Source of the DNA: Haemaphysalis longicornis
Taxonomy: Eukaryota > Arthropoda > Arachnida > Ixodida > Ixodidae
Length of the DNA: 64,000 bases
Assembly: GCA_013339765.2 (NCBI GenBank)
Contig: CM023453.1
Location: 88,562,118 to 88,626,117 of the forward strand
Direction of reading: 5' to 3'
The notes below the pieces were generated by a model, which searched no databases, had not been told where the DNA came from, and worked only from the letters and a program-made list of their open reading frames with translations. Each line of letters starts with the position of its first letter. The first letter of the stretch is position 1. This document shows, piece by piece, positions 29,405 to 40,548 of this stretch. Both the position numbers and the translations under genes were made by a program.

Positions 29405-30512
29405 AGGGAGACCTGGACGCATTACTGAGAAATGGTAACCGATTACCATTGCCATTGATTCAGTCTAAAAAGTAACCGGTTACAATTACAGTACTGAAAA
29501 AAATAATCAACTTATTCTAGAGCAATCGATAACTTCCCACGTTACATTTTGTGCTTCTTTATTATACGGTAGCACAACATACACGTATATAGCGTGGCAT
29601 ACATAGCGATGCCACCGGTGACCGGTGAATCTTTGTCGGAAAAATCGGTACCTACACGTGCAGTTATGGATAAACGAAACGAGATCACAAAAGTATTCAC
29701 CAGAACGTGCAAATGGCGCGATTTCTTTCCATGCAAGTCAAATTGACGCGTGTTTTAATTACAGTACCAAGGTTGGAAAATGTGACTTTCCAGGCATACA
29801 AATAGCGCGCCATTATTACACCTCCACGAACAGTACTATTCAATTTTCCGTCTCCTGGCTGATATTTTCGTCTTCGCTATTTTATTTGTCCACGAGTGTA
29901 CAGTTGTCCAGTTGTACAACGTGCATACAGCTGGAGCAACACCTTACGCACTTATCGTCTTCTCCTGCCTTTGTATGAGGTAATTTAGTCACAACTGCTG
30001 CATTGTTGCCAAGATTAAGGGGCTACTTAAGTCCCCCACATTCGTTGGAACAGTGTTCCGTTAGAATTTGCGAGAAATTAGAAATTTTCGAAATGAGAAA
30101 ATTTTAGAAATTTTAGTAATTTAGGAATGTTAGAAATTTAGAAATTCTAGAAATGATAAAAGTGATCATCAGAACTAGAGGCCCCACTTCAGTCATGTGT
30201 CATAGCGATAGTTTAAGTCGGCGGCTGCCAGTCATCCAAATAAGATTCCGTGACGTCACAGAAAAGTTGCTGGAAAGTGGCATGCAGTTACCACTGCTTC
30301 GAATGGTTTCTTTATTATTTGCATTATTTGCTCGAAGTATGTGATAATATTGGTACCATTTTTCTCGGGACAAAGCAGTCTCTCTAATAAGCCAAGCTGG
30401 TATTTTATCTTCACTGCTTCTTCAAAGGAATCAATTGAAGCGTTGCAAAATTACAGTTGAATGTATTCGATTACAAGTAATTCATTACTTATAACGCGTT
30501 ACGGACAAGCCT
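29405..30512. mobile_element. Possible hAT-like non-autonomous element
   Basis: The left side has repeated GTAACCG-TTAC motifs (29425-29485: GGTAACCGATTACCATTG, AAGTAACCGGTTACAATTAC). The right side (30466-30510) has TTCGATTACAAGTAATTCATTACTTATAACGCGTTAC followed by a CCAGG-like word in reverse. Subterminal GTAA-CG-TTAC arrays like this occur in hAT-type MITEs. Terminal repeats match only partly and no duplication was confirmed. Confidence 0.3.
30062..30160. repeat. Degenerate (TTAGAAATT)n tandem repeat
   Basis: Successive AAATT/TTAGAAATTT/GAAATGA words fill 30062-30160 with variable spacing; AT-rich low complexity. Confidence 0.75.
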
Positions 30513-30519
30513 GGACAGA

Positions 30520-32735
30520 TACGGAGGTACTTCATGTTCTGCATGAAACAAGAGCGTGCTTCAAGATAAGCAATGCAACCCGACAAGATAAACTCAAATT
30601 CGAAAAGACTCGCGGCATGTTCGCACATATACGCGATAACAAGTTGCAAGCCGCACAAAACTGGAATCACGGCGCTCAGCATAGCTATGCGTTATCGATA
30701 GTTTCGCAATCTTGTCGCGCTGCTCGAGATCGCAAATAGAAGGACGACTATAAAATTTACTGCCACCTGCTCGAAGCGTAGTTTGCATTCTCACCATTTC
30801 TACTTGGTGTTGCGGAAATCTGCGTGTCATGACACTTTATGACGCACGACCGTTTCACGCAATGGGCCCCTTCGATTGTTAGTCCAGGACAGTCCGTGGG
30901 CTGCCCGGAACGCGATCCGGCGATCGATTTTGTCATGTATACCTATAGAGTCTCAAGTCCGGGGGCAGTCCCCGGACTGCCCGCGGACTGTACAGGACTG
31001 GTTAATCGAGTATTCCCAATGTAGGTCGTCAAGCGCCATTGTTATTCAAACATTCACTCAACAAAAATGCTAGTAAAAGGTAGTAACGGGTTGTATTTAC
31101 TAACTCCTTACGAACTTTACTACCCCCGGGACGGTTCGTAGGTACTGCCACTAAGTATGGAACCTGAATGCTATCGTACTAGTCTAGACCATGCACTTAG
31201 TAACTGCTGGTTGTTTGGTACTAACAATCACTGATGGTAACAAAATTCTATGAATTATTGAACATAATAACTACAGCAATTTCCCATTCCAAATCACGAT
31301 TAAAACTTTTTTGAAAATCCACGTGCTTACTTGTATATGCTCCAATTAAAATGTATAATTTTGAAGGTCTCGCTAAAATATTGTATTTTTGCGACAAGCC
31401 TACCGACCCGCTAAAAGGTGGCGGCCGAGTAGCACGCGCTGTCGTGTGTTCGCTGATGACGCCTTAATTAGCGCATGCGGTGAGCGCGTCCACCGATACC
31501 ATATATGAAAACAAAGCGCCGCATGAGAGGAGTAATATGTAAAGAATAAAAGTGTTCTGTAACTATATAGATTTGTCTGAAATTCTTTGTCGCAACTTAT
31601 TTTGTGAAGTTGAAACAGCTATAAACAGCACACATTTTGCGCAAGGGAGTGTCGAATAATCGTCAGCAAGTTTTGTCTGTGTACGTTATCTGCCTAAGCT
31701 CGGATTTTTGCCCTCCGGAAATGTAGGTTTGATGTTAAAAGACGAAGTTATATCGGAGTCGCTCTTCATTTACTGTTAAATAGTTAAAGAAAGCCTTCTT
31801 GTCTATAAATTTCATAATGGTCGCCGCCTCATATTTTCTTAATAATGGCGATCCGTGCGACTAACGTATGGTACGTGGTCAATATCCGTGGAACTTTCTT
31901 TTGTAGAGCCTTTCTGTGTTTGCTTTTTTTCTGTTTTGTGGCGTCCTCTACGACAGTAGCATAGACGAGATAAACTATCTTAATTAAGAACGATACAAAT
32001 TTTTGAGATTGTAACTTACGCCAAGGGATTGTGACGTGGCTGTTCGAAGTTTGACAACATGAAAAAAACAACCTGGATTTTAATTAAAAATAGCACTGAC
32101 GAAATTTTTTGATCTCAGTTGTATGTCGATTTTTCCTCTAAAATTGACGAAACTCTGCTGCTTTCGTTAGGAGCCAAAATATAGATATTTTTCCTTGTGT
32201 TTAAATCCAGTGTGCATGGTTGTTCCCTGCCAAATCGACAAATTTTAAAGCGCAACATAGGTTTTTTCGTTTTAGCGCATCCCAACCCTACCTAAAATTT
32301 ACCCTTTTGTCATCTCTGAATAACACTATATCAGGCATGCAGGGGAAGTTTACGGCATCATTTGTATATATAGTAACGTTAAAAGGGGACCAAGAATAGA
32401 TGCTTGTGGGACGCCACCCTTGATTTTTTGCCGGATCAAACGTGGAGAAACTAATTTAAGTGAATTCAAACTGATTATGAATGTACCTTCTTATTGGGAT
32501 GAGACAAGTCCCCTTATTTAATTTTTGTCTAGTGTTCGAAACCAAAAATCACAAGATTGTGAAGTTTGAACCATTATATTTCTTTTAGTATTTGAAAGGA
32601 GGCGGTTGCAGGAGCTAATGTTTCCAGATAAAGACATTCTTCCGGCGTTAGCCGTTAAAGAAATTTCACTGTAGACTCAAAAGGAAGCAAAAATACAAGA
32701 TTAACTTTTGACAGCTCATTCAAAACATGCACGCA
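30520..32735. other. Anonymous AT-rich DNA, no gene seen
   Basis: Contains AGTCCGGGGGCAGTCCCCGGACTGCCCGCGGACTG (30956-30992 region), a run of self-complementary CCGGACTGC words; otherwise no domain or repeat recognised. Confidence 0.35.
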
Positions 32736-32857
<122 letters not shown>

Positions 32858-32959
32858 CAACAAAGATGATCAACTTAGTAGGTCTAAAAGTGACGACAGC
32901 TTCAATAAATTTGTGTATATATTTAAAATAAGTATATATTTAAATACAATTTAAATATA

Positions 32960-33880
32960 TATACAAGTAGAAGCACTTGGCCAGGTGTATCGTGTAGCGC
33001 ACAATTGTACGCTCAGAAAAAAAGAAGTGAAAATCTTCGCACTCTGCCAAGTTATTTCCAAAATAACTTTCTAAATGTTCTTTTTATTTTAGACAAACCA
33101 CACGAGATAGTAAATAAATGATTTTTTGCTCAATGTTATTTAACATGGTAGGGAACCGCAGCGTTCTAGTCTTATACGTCACACCACTATTGTTCATTTG
33201 AAGAGAACGATTCATTCGATTTCGCTGGAACAAATCGATTTCGCTTCTGGTTTTGATCGAGGATGCTGTTGGAGGGGGGGGGGAGTCAAGCCGGATTTTC
33301 CTCCTAAATACCACTTATCGCGGCGAAGTGCATGCATGCACACGGGTGCGTTTATGGCCAGCGCGCTGTGTATAACTTGTAGAGGTGGCTACCCAGAAAC
33401 AGGTTTTAATCAGCGAAGGGTGTGTTGACGGACACGCAGGCGTAAATGAATGGGATTCTGTCCAATGCAACAACCGCAGTCACGTACCCATGCAGGGAAT
33501 GGAGGGGGGGTTCTGCAAAACCGCGTCGAGCAGACACCCCACGACTACCACAGCGATTCGCTGAGTCCCTGGGGAGGCTCGATTTTGCTAGAACACTTGC
33601 GTGTGCCGTCCTTTTGAGACGTGTACTGTGCGCCACGTAACAGAAATTTCCACTCGCAAGCTACGTGATGCTGACCTACGCTTGTTGAGGCACGTACGCC
33701 ACATGTTATGACTGCGCGGTAGAAAGGACACCCTCGAATACTCCGGTCTCTCACTTTCATACTCAGGGGAAAGGAAGAGAGAAAGAAAGGGAGAGAGCTG
33801 CTTTCTCCACCTTCTCTCCTCCCGGACATTGCTTTCCCGTCCCCAGGACTTTTTGCCCAAAACTGAAGCCGAAAGCTCAC
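32960..33880. other. Anonymous DNA, no gene seen
   Basis: G-runs at 33277 and 33505. No domain or repeat pair recognised until the palindrome array that begins at 33906. Confidence 0.35.
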
Positions 33881-33905
33881 AGCCGAAAAACACAACAAAA
33901 AAATC

Positions 33906-34065
33906 CTGTCGCACAACAGAAATGTTTGTTGTACAACAAGATTATCTGTCGTTGAACAGGGACCTCTGTTGGGACTACAGGATGGTCTGTTGTGCGACAA
34001 GAATCTCTGTTGTAGAACTACAGAACGTCTGTCTCACGACAGCCATTTCTGTTGCACAAACGACA
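33906..34065. repeat. Phased array of short palindromes, copy 1 (8 units, about 20 bp period)
   Basis: Eight imperfect palindromes of the form CTGTYGT-N-ACRACAG start at about 33906, 33926, 33946, 33966, 33987, 34007, 34029 and 34049, separated by 5-6 bp spacers (AAATG, ATTAT, GGACCT, GATGGT, AATCT, AACGT, CCATTT). Examples: CTGTCGCACAACAG and CTGTTGTGCGACAAG. A second array with the same unit and period is at 58228-58362. Family unknown. Confidence 0.85.
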
Positions 34066-34294
34066 AAATGCCCCATTCCCTTACACGATCATCCTGGAGT
34101 ATTTTATGTTGTGTTTTTCGACTGGGACTTTTATACACTTCAATGTGAACAGTTGGTTTTTCAAATATGGAGAACTCTTCGGTGGGAGAGGGCGACATAT
34201 TCTTCGCCTATTTTCGCTGAGAAGGCCAAAAGCAACGCCGTCGCATCCGAAACCGCAGAATATGAGTGGAAGTCTTTGGGAGAGTACTTCGTCC

Positions 34295-34345
34295 TGCAAT
34301 GAACATAACTAGGCTGCTGCTGGTGATGATGATAGTTATGACGAT
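34295..34345 (+). repeat. RTE-type LINE 3' terminus remnant
   Basis: ATAACTAGGCTGCTGCTGGTGATGATGATAG resembles the GGCGTAGTTAGGCTGGTGATGATG end of the RTE copy at 41140. Only the extreme 3' end is present. Confidence 0.4.
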
Positions 34346-34824
34346 GGCCTTACGCAGATAATGCATGCGTTTCAGCATGCGCTTGCAGTCTCGGTGCAGC
34401 GGAATGAACAGCAGTGTGGCTAGTTAACAAGAACCGAATAGCAGTTTTCTGCGATGGCTAGCTTCGGAGATGGACGGATTCAGAGATGGTTGGACAGAAA
34501 TAGTTTAGTGACGGATAGTTGCATTCGAGGTGCGGAAGGGGGAGAATAAGGGCCGATGACAAAAACGTGAGACCTTGACAGCATTAAACAAATCAAAAGT
34601 AGCTTTGCATGCCATAATATTTTTTTTTCGCGTTTTCCGTTCAACGTCCAACTGCTTTGCAGGCGTTGTGACCGATGGTATAAGATCATCTGGCCGCGTG
34701 GCACGAAAATGAACGTTACGGTTCCTGCATTACCGTACGTTAAAACGACCTAAAATAAAGAGATAAGAGAAAAGTATAAATACCAATGAATGGCCTGCCA
34801 CGCTGCCTACGAATCCCTAACCAA

Positions 34825-35125
34825 GGGTGAGAAACACTGCCTCAGGCTCCTCCGAACAAATACATTTCCTCACACGACCAAACTCCACTCGCTTCACACC
34901 ACGCAGTACTACTCCCCGCTGTGAAAATTCTGCTCTTCCCAGGGCACCCTAGCTGTACCACATGGTGTGGGAGTGCTCGGCAAACCCCAAGTTACCAAGA
35001 ATCGCGGAAACCTCCCGTTAGCGGTGGGACAAGGAGCTGTCCTGCTCCGGTCTCGGCTCCCAGCTTAGGCTGGTGGAAAGGGCCGTTGCAGCGGGGGTCT
35101 CAGTCCTGGGGCGGTATTCTCGTGT
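34825..35125 (+). pseudogene. LINE ORF2 C-terminal fragment
   Basis: Plus strand: EKCLRLLRTNTFPHTTKLHS then TTQYYSP, and after a frame change HMVWECSANPKLPRIAET, a stop, RWDKELSCSGLGSQLRLVER. The order matches the C-terminus of RNase H-type tick LINEs (LRxLQTNTFPHxxxLHxxxPTQY...CxxC...THxxWEC...WExxLxSxxxxxQLxLVxRA). At least one frameshift and one stop; a dead fragment. Confidence 0.72.
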
Positions 35126-35169
35126 TTGTTCGTTTAGAAAACGTCCATTTTGCGTGCGCTTTATTGTGA

Positions 35170-36325
35170 CGTACTTGCAGTTGTAGGAGGGTTTTGGATT
35201 GACTTTCGCGCGACTGTTCTTATGCACATTTTAAACGACTAAGCCTATTTTAAACTATCTTTTATGTGTTCATTGTTGCGCCAGCGAACAACAACAAGGC
35301 GACGAAAAATCGTCTGCTCCTAATCGTCTTCTCCGAGAAGCCGCCGCTCATAGCTCCGCCGTACTTGCAAGACGTCACGTCTGGGTGTTTGTTTATAGGC
35401 AATCAGGGCTTGCTCAAACGGACACTTTTGAAACGGACACAAAATGGTCAAAACACGAGAATACCACCCCTCGACTGAGGACCAGACACCACATTACGAT
35501 GCTCGTGGTAACGTTTACTTTCTCTCGCTTTCTCTCTCTCTCTCTCTCTCCTCAACAACTGATAGGACCCGAACGTTGGAACAGGGGCCCAGCATTTATA
35601 GCAACTGTATTGTGACTCGGACTCCCTCTCCTAAACGAATTCTCAGCTAGCACTGCCAAAGCGAGCGTGATTACGCTATTTGATTGGTGGACTTGGCACT
35701 AAGGTAACTGACCGCCCTCCCCCCCCCCCCCCCTTCCCGCCCTTACTCCCCAATGATTTCCCCCATTTTTATTCTTACTTGTTCTGACAAACATGCAAGC
35801 CTACCGTCACCCCGTTCGCGACCCTCCGTGGCTGCAACTGGCGGCTTTACGTTCGCTGACGCTGCAAACACGGGGCCACATGCGGTTGAAGTGAACGACC
35901 AGGAAAAACAGCTCTGCGCAACTAGGAGCAAGAACGTCGCGGTGAAAGCACGTGTGGTTTGCGCTCGCTTTTCGCGACGGCACGTATACACACGCCGCGA
36001 CACATGCTGCAGGAAGATACAGGTTGCAACAGCGGGTTTCCCGAAGTTACTTTGCTGCGGTTCTTTCCTTTTTTGTCTCTCTTTCGTGAAAGAGCTTGGA
36101 AAAGTTGCAACGCGTTGTATATGGGTATATTGTCAATGCCTTCGGGTCGTCCTGGATCCGGAGAAATAAACTATAGGCTTTAAAGGGATGGAACAAACAC
36201 TTTAGTGAGTCAGCGTTCCGTTATGAGAGCGTTGCTCAACATCAGCTATTACGTGGACGTGAGCGGTTTGTTGTTCTGCGGCCAGCCCTCTTCAATAAAC
36301 GGCTGTTCCGAAACCCCCTGCCTTT
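35170..36325. other. Anonymous DNA with CT and poly-C tracts
   Basis: (CT)n at 35520-35553 and a C18 run near 35718-35736. A 138-codon plus frame at 35753-36169 is cysteine/arginine-rich but lacks a domain, signal peptide or splice context. AATAAA at 36163. Confidence 0.35.
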
Positions 36326-36326
36326 G

Positions 36327-36328
<2 letters not shown>

Positions 36329-36384
<56 letters not shown>
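36329..36384. repeat. (TA)n microsatellite
   Basis: About 28 TA dinucleotides. Confidence 0.97.
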
Positions 36385-36385
<1 letters not shown>

Positions 36386-36387
<2 letters not shown>

Positions 36388-36590
36388 CCGTGATTTTTTG
36401 GACTTAATATGTTCATAAACGACTCCAGTGACGACAAAAAAACTGCGTGAGACAAGGCAGACGATATCACGCATTCATAGCAAACCCCTATCAAAACGCG
36501 CGCGCACTGACGTCACGGGTCCGGCGCTTTGGCGGAGTGATACACTACATGAGATGGTGCCGTTCTTGAGTTGTAACCGAGTATATGTAT
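36386..36590 (-). repeat. Dispersed repeat B, copy 1
   Basis: Near-identical reverse complement of 46395-46605: shared CCCGTGATTTTTTGGACTTA, GACTCCAGTGACGACAAA, GCGTGAGACAAGGCAGACG, CGCGCGCACTGACGTCACGG, GGTGCCGTTCTTGAGTTGTA. A third, shorter copy lies at 53600-53700. Class unknown. Confidence 0.85.
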
Positions 36591-36844
36591 TATGAACATA
36601 ATAGACATAATAAATAAAACCATCATAAAAAACTCCAGTGACCACCGGCACCCGCGCCTGCCAAGTGACGCTAAATGAAGTGTTTTCATGAATTACGCGA
36701 ACGCGCCGGAACGAGTTTGCTGGAGGTGAGAACATGTCGACCCATAAGTGGCTGCTTCTGTCACACTGCGGGACATCAGACACTCTAAGAAAACTTTTTG
36801 TAACATGCTCTAAAACACTTTTTTTGTCGTGTGAGTACATTATG

Positions 36845-36971
36845 TACTCACGCGAGGCACGGGATGTCAGGGTGACAGCAGGTGCAGTCAAGAAAAGGAA
36901 AGGGATATATTATATATTTCATTCACGCGCCACCCTGCTGTCACCCTGACATCCCGTGCCTCGCGTGAGTA
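36845..36971. repeat. Hairpin: 38 bp perfect or near-perfect inverted repeat
   Basis: TACTCACGCGAGGCACGGGA...GGGTGACAGCAGG at 36845-36882 is mirrored at 36934-36971 with a 51 bp loop. An (AT)n run starts at the right base of the stem (36972). Confidence 0.92.
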
Positions 36972-36972
36972 A

Positions 36973-37018
<46 letters not shown>

Positions 37019-37050
37019 TTATATCTATACTATTAGATATATATATATAG
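36972..37050. repeat. Imperfect (AT)n tract
   Basis: TA/AT dinucleotides with ATTATATC interruptions, lying between two hairpins. Confidence 0.9.
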
Positions 37051-37085
37051 TCGTGAAGTAGACCCTTAGTTGCTGCAGGAATACG

Positions 37086-37240
37086 CACAAAGTAGAAGTA
37101 CGCCTTCTCGGAGACTTTATTTCCACCGTTTCGACCTGAGACAGGTTTCTCAGGAATGAGGACAGATGAGGATGAGGAAGACCTGTCTCAGGTCGAAACG
37201 TTGGAAATAAAGTCTCCGAAGAGCGTACTTCTACTTTGTG
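37086..37240. ncRNA. Inverted pair of Penelope-type hammerhead-ribozyme-like sequences
   Basis: Left arm 37086-37146 and right arm 37181-37240 are near-perfect reverse complements (CACAAAGTAGAAGTACGC, AGACTTTATTTCCA, CGTTTCGACCTGAGACAGGT). Read outward, each arm has the hammerhead core order: TGA-GA, stem II GACCTG-TCT-CAGGTC (37180-37194 on the plus strand), then GAAAC (37195-37199) and GTTGGAAATAAAGTCTCC. On the plus strand the core TGAGGA (37173-37178) has A where the catalytic core needs C; the minus copy keeps CTGAG but lacks one core base. Hammerheads are established parts of Penelope terminal repeats. Activity of either copy is doubtful. Confidence 0.6.
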
Positions 37241-37655
37241 TGGTGTATATTATATATATATACGCGATTGTGGCAAACCCTGCGTTTAACTCCGAGATCT
37301 CACCTCGAGCGAAGAACAACGTCTTTAGACTTGAAACCTATGCTCTAGGCGATCACATTCATGGGGCCTCTGGGTGCTTTTGCAGGCTTATTCGTATAGG
37401 CTGCTAAGGGGAGGCGGGCCGGGAATTGCGGGTTGCCTTGGGCTTCGGGTGCGTGTTATTAATTCAGAATGGCAACATGTATGTATTGAGTCAGAAGCTT
37501 GAAAAATCTCGTCGCTACACGAGTACCTTGCATGCTGCATTCAAGAAACAAACATCCGGGATCCTTATCTCTCCATTTTATCATGTTGCGGCCACCGGCT
37601 GTTGGAACGCGCTGCAGTATGTATTTGAATCAATTCTTTTGCAACTATAGATACA
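37241..37655. other. Anonymous DNA, no gene seen
   Basis: Follows the hammerhead-like hairpin and a short TATA run at 37248-37262; no domain recognised. Confidence 0.35.
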
Positions 37656-37659
37656 ACAT

Positions 37660-37860
37660 GACAGGGAGGCGGGGGGGGGGGGGTGCGGGAGAGAGTGAGA
37701 TAGAGAGAGATAATAAACGTTTATTGCAGGAAACGATGGTGGTTGAGCCGTCACTCCATGCGATGGGTTGGCCTAAGCACACGAACCCCTTGGCTTCGGC
37801 TGCAGCCCTGATACGGGTCACAAGATGGATCTGATTACAGCATGAAAATGATATATTCGC
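37660..37860 (-). pseudogene. LINE 3' end with (CT)n-type tail, minus strand
   Basis: The minus frame reads LVTRIRAAAEAKGFVCLGQP, similar to the last residues of several tick LINEs (xRAAEAxGFxD/xGxP), and then AATAAACG before a CTCTCTATCTC run (37685-37715) and a G13 tract. Confidence 0.45.
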
Positions 37861-38525
37861 GTCACAAACAACGTGCAGGTGTTGTGTTCTAGGGGGCGTT
37901 GCTGCCACCTACAAAACTAGGAATGGAACGGACAGTCTACGGTGGGCTTCGTTATCTCTGCGACGTTTTCTATTGTTTGCTTCGCCTGCCCGTTCTTGTT
38001 CCTTGTCTTTTGTGTGTGTGATACAGTAGTCATGGGGAAAGTTTCTTCCCCTTTACACTTAGCTGCCTTTTGACCAGCTTATCGATAAACAATGTGGCGT
38101 CATTTCAACACGTGCCTGACCTCGCCACCGCCTCCTTAAAGCTTTCCGTGTTGCCCTAGGGCTGCTCTAAGCTAAGCCGGAAGGTTTTTTTTAAGGAGCA
38201 CCGACGAGGCGCAGATCGGGCACTTTGAAAACTCCACCAGGCTTACGCGTCGCGATGCGCTCCAACCCGTATATATATACGCACACAGCCTGTGGGCGCG
38301 TGTGACCCACATTAGGCGATTAGCGCCCGACCTTCGCCCCATTGTTTCTTGGAGAGTACGTACTTACCGGCGTGCCATGGTGCGGGCGGGGGCGCCAGAC
38401 GCCGCTGTTTTCTTCGTTCCGGTGTCAACGCCGAGCGCGTACACCACACGACTACGCATTGCCTTGATCGTCGCGACATTGAATTGAGTCAAGGCTGGCA
38501 TGTTTCCCTTAAATATCACAATGCA
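37861..38525. other. Anonymous DNA, possible promoter-like segment at 38.27 kb
   Basis: TATATATATACGC at 38270-38281 sits 20-30 bases before GC-rich sequence, but the frames that follow have no recognisable product. Confidence 0.3.
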
Positions 38526-38526
38526 G

Positions 38527-38602
38527 TCCTGGATTATCATCATCATCAGCCTGTTTGTGTCCACTGCAGGACGGAGACCTCTGTGAAAGATCTTCTGTCG
38601 AG
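38527..38602 (-). repeat. RTE-type LINE 3' terminus, minus strand
   Basis: TCATCATCATCAGCCTGTTTGTGTCCACTGCAGGACGGAGACCTCT is the reverse complement of the GGCCTCTGCCCTGCAGTGG...GGCTGATGATGATGA end shared by RTE-like elements of ticks; compare the plus-strand end at 41125-41185. Confidence 0.65.
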
Positions 38603-38734
38603 TGCTAGCTGATTTCACCTTTTCCACCCAAAAAAAGTCTGCAGAAATTCAGAGGATTGTCTCTATGCGTAGCATTCTTACGCCGCTTGTCTCGAGTGCG
38701 AGTTCTTTACAGCCAAATTTGTCGGGTTTTATAA

Positions 38735-38995
38735 ATACTGTCAAACCAATTATCTAAATTTACGCTATTATAACAATTACAGGTGGTTCTTTCCGAAATC
38801 TGCATTATTGTGGGAATGCTGGGCGTTATCCGGTTCGCATTTTCCCGTAATTGTTTTTATATTTTTGTGTTTCTCTACTTGGTTAGGAATTCGTGCGACC
38901 ACTTATCTCAATTTACGCGTTTATAACGGTTGTGAAACTTCCGAGATATCTGCATTTTTGTGGAGATGCAGGTCGTTACACGCTCCTGGCTTGGG
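38735..38995 (+). repeat. Diverged tandem duplication (about 165 bp unit)
   Basis: TTATCTAAATTTACGC...TTCCGAAATCTGCATTATTGTG (38745-38813) recurs as TTATCTCAATTTACGC...TTCCGAGATATCTGCATTTTTGTG (38903-38962). Same order, roughly 75% identity. Confidence 0.6.
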
Positions 38996-39109
38996 GGTAC
39001 TCAGTTCGGGGGTACTCGGTACCACTAAGCATTTTTAACTTACCGGCGCTCAGTACAAGAGCTGCGACGAATAATTGCTTTAATCTACCCGTTGCTAAAA
39101 TGTATAGGG

Positions 39110-39990
39110 TCGGCGGCTAATAGAATTTCATGCTGCTCTTATACAGATGTGAAAGCCGCACACAACTTTTCTGCGGCCATGAAGCGTTTTATGTTACAGG
39201 ATACTGCTGTAGTTTGATTAACAATCTGCGATTTTCTTTGTCCGTAAAATGCATTGTGTAATCCATTATATGCATTTGTAGCCGTTCTGTTTGCCACTGG
39301 CTACCGTTTGCTGAGTTATGCGGTGTGTCTAACCATTGGTCCTGACACTAGCCTGCCAGGCTATGGTACCAAGAAATGTTTTTCAAAGTTTTTTTGTATC
39401 AAATGTTGAAAGTGACAATAACAAAAAAGAATTCTACGCATTAAACATTTTCGTAGTTCATCCTTCCATCGATACGTTGGCCGACCCTTAATGTGGTTGC
39501 GGTCTGCTGACAGCCACTCTGCAGATGGTCGAATAAGTAGTCCCCTATGCGCATGGCGTCACCCGCGCATGCCCATTTTGCTCGCTCAATTTGAGCTGGA
39601 TGAAACGTGTAAATTATTTGCTCCGTTTATAAAGATCCATTCCGCAGATTTTAGACTTATTATCGCCATTTACAGCGGAGCTGCCTCACTCTATGCTCTG
39701 ACCGAAATGGAGATGTCCTCGGGTCGCGCCGACAAAGAAGCGCACCTGGTTGCTCCAGGCTTTGTGTAAAATGGCTCCGGCGCAGCATCACCAATTTCCC
39801 CAGAGCTAAGCTGGTTCCACAGGCGCACGCCGGTGTTGCTGCGACGCACGAGCCATCGGTTGCACACCCGGCCACCCACCGCATGATCATCAAGCGGACC
39901 GGGCCGCCGCGTGCGGAACGCAGGTCGGCGAAGACGCTGGGCGCGTGGGGTGTGTCGGGAGACGCCGGGCAGCGAGCAACGTTCTGTGCG
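39110..39990. other. Anonymous DNA leading into dispersed repeat A
   Basis: No gene seen. The segment 39780-39990 is GC-rich and may be the interior of a diverged copy of repeat A. Confidence 0.3.
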
Positions 39991-39994
39991 CCCT

Positions 39995-40092
39995 GTGACG
40001 TCAGTGCTCCTCGCGCATGCGCAGCACGGCTCTCCAGGAGCCACGCGAAACTGCTCAACCTCGGCCAGTGTAGCTCACGCTACAAAATTACA
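39995..40092 (-). repeat. Dispersed repeat A, partial copy
   Basis: GTGACGTCAGTGCTCCTCGCGCATGCGCAGCACGGCTCTCCAGGAGCCACGCGAAAC and CTCAACCTCGGCCAGTGTAG match one module of the copies at 15.6 and 54.0 kb, without the GGATT minisatellite. Confidence 0.8.
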
Positions 40093-40408
40093 GAAATCCC
40101 GTCTGCTGTCGATACATGGACAAATGGGGAGAAAGTATGGATACATAAAACAGCTGTACGTATTGTTTTATTGGATCTATCTCAAAACAAATCGTAAGAG
40201 AGCTAATTTAGAATTAATTTTAAAGAATTTATGTGAACGTGTCTTTGTTTTACCGATTAGTAAGTGACCATACATACCTCAACACAGCTATCCACCATCA
40301 CAGCTTCGCTCGTCTTCCGTCCTCGCAGTAGTGGAACGACCGTAATTTTTTTCATAGCTGCTGCAAGGTTAGCGTTTCGTTTTCCCAGTTATTGCTTTCG
40401 TTCGAATG

Positions 40409-40548
40409 CCGTCCGCGGCGGCCGCTTTTCTGATGGAGGCGAAAAACAAGAAAACGTCCATGTGTTCGAGATTTCGGCGCACGTTAAAGATCCCCAGGTG
40501 GTCAAAATTAATCCGCAGCCCTCCGATACGGCGCGCCTCATCGCCTGC
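40409..40548 (+). repeat. Ruka-like SINE fragment (head missing)
   Basis: GCGGCCGCTTTTCTGATGGAGGCGAAAA, GAGATTTCGGCGCACGTTAAAGATCCCCAGGTGGTCAAAATTAAT and TACGGCGCGCCTCATCGCCTGC match the full-length SINEs at 42.3 and 48.6 kb. The tRNA head and tail are absent. It joins the LINE tail that follows. Confidence 0.88.

Noticed and set aside
33906..34065. CRISPR array interpretation of the palindrome-plus-spacer pattern
   Set aside because: Units are only 14-17 bp and imperfect, spacers 5-6 bp, there is no cas gene, and the context is an animal genome.
35753..36169. 138-codon cysteine-containing frame
   Set aside because: No signal peptide, cysteine spacing matches no knottin or Kunitz pattern I know, and no splice context.
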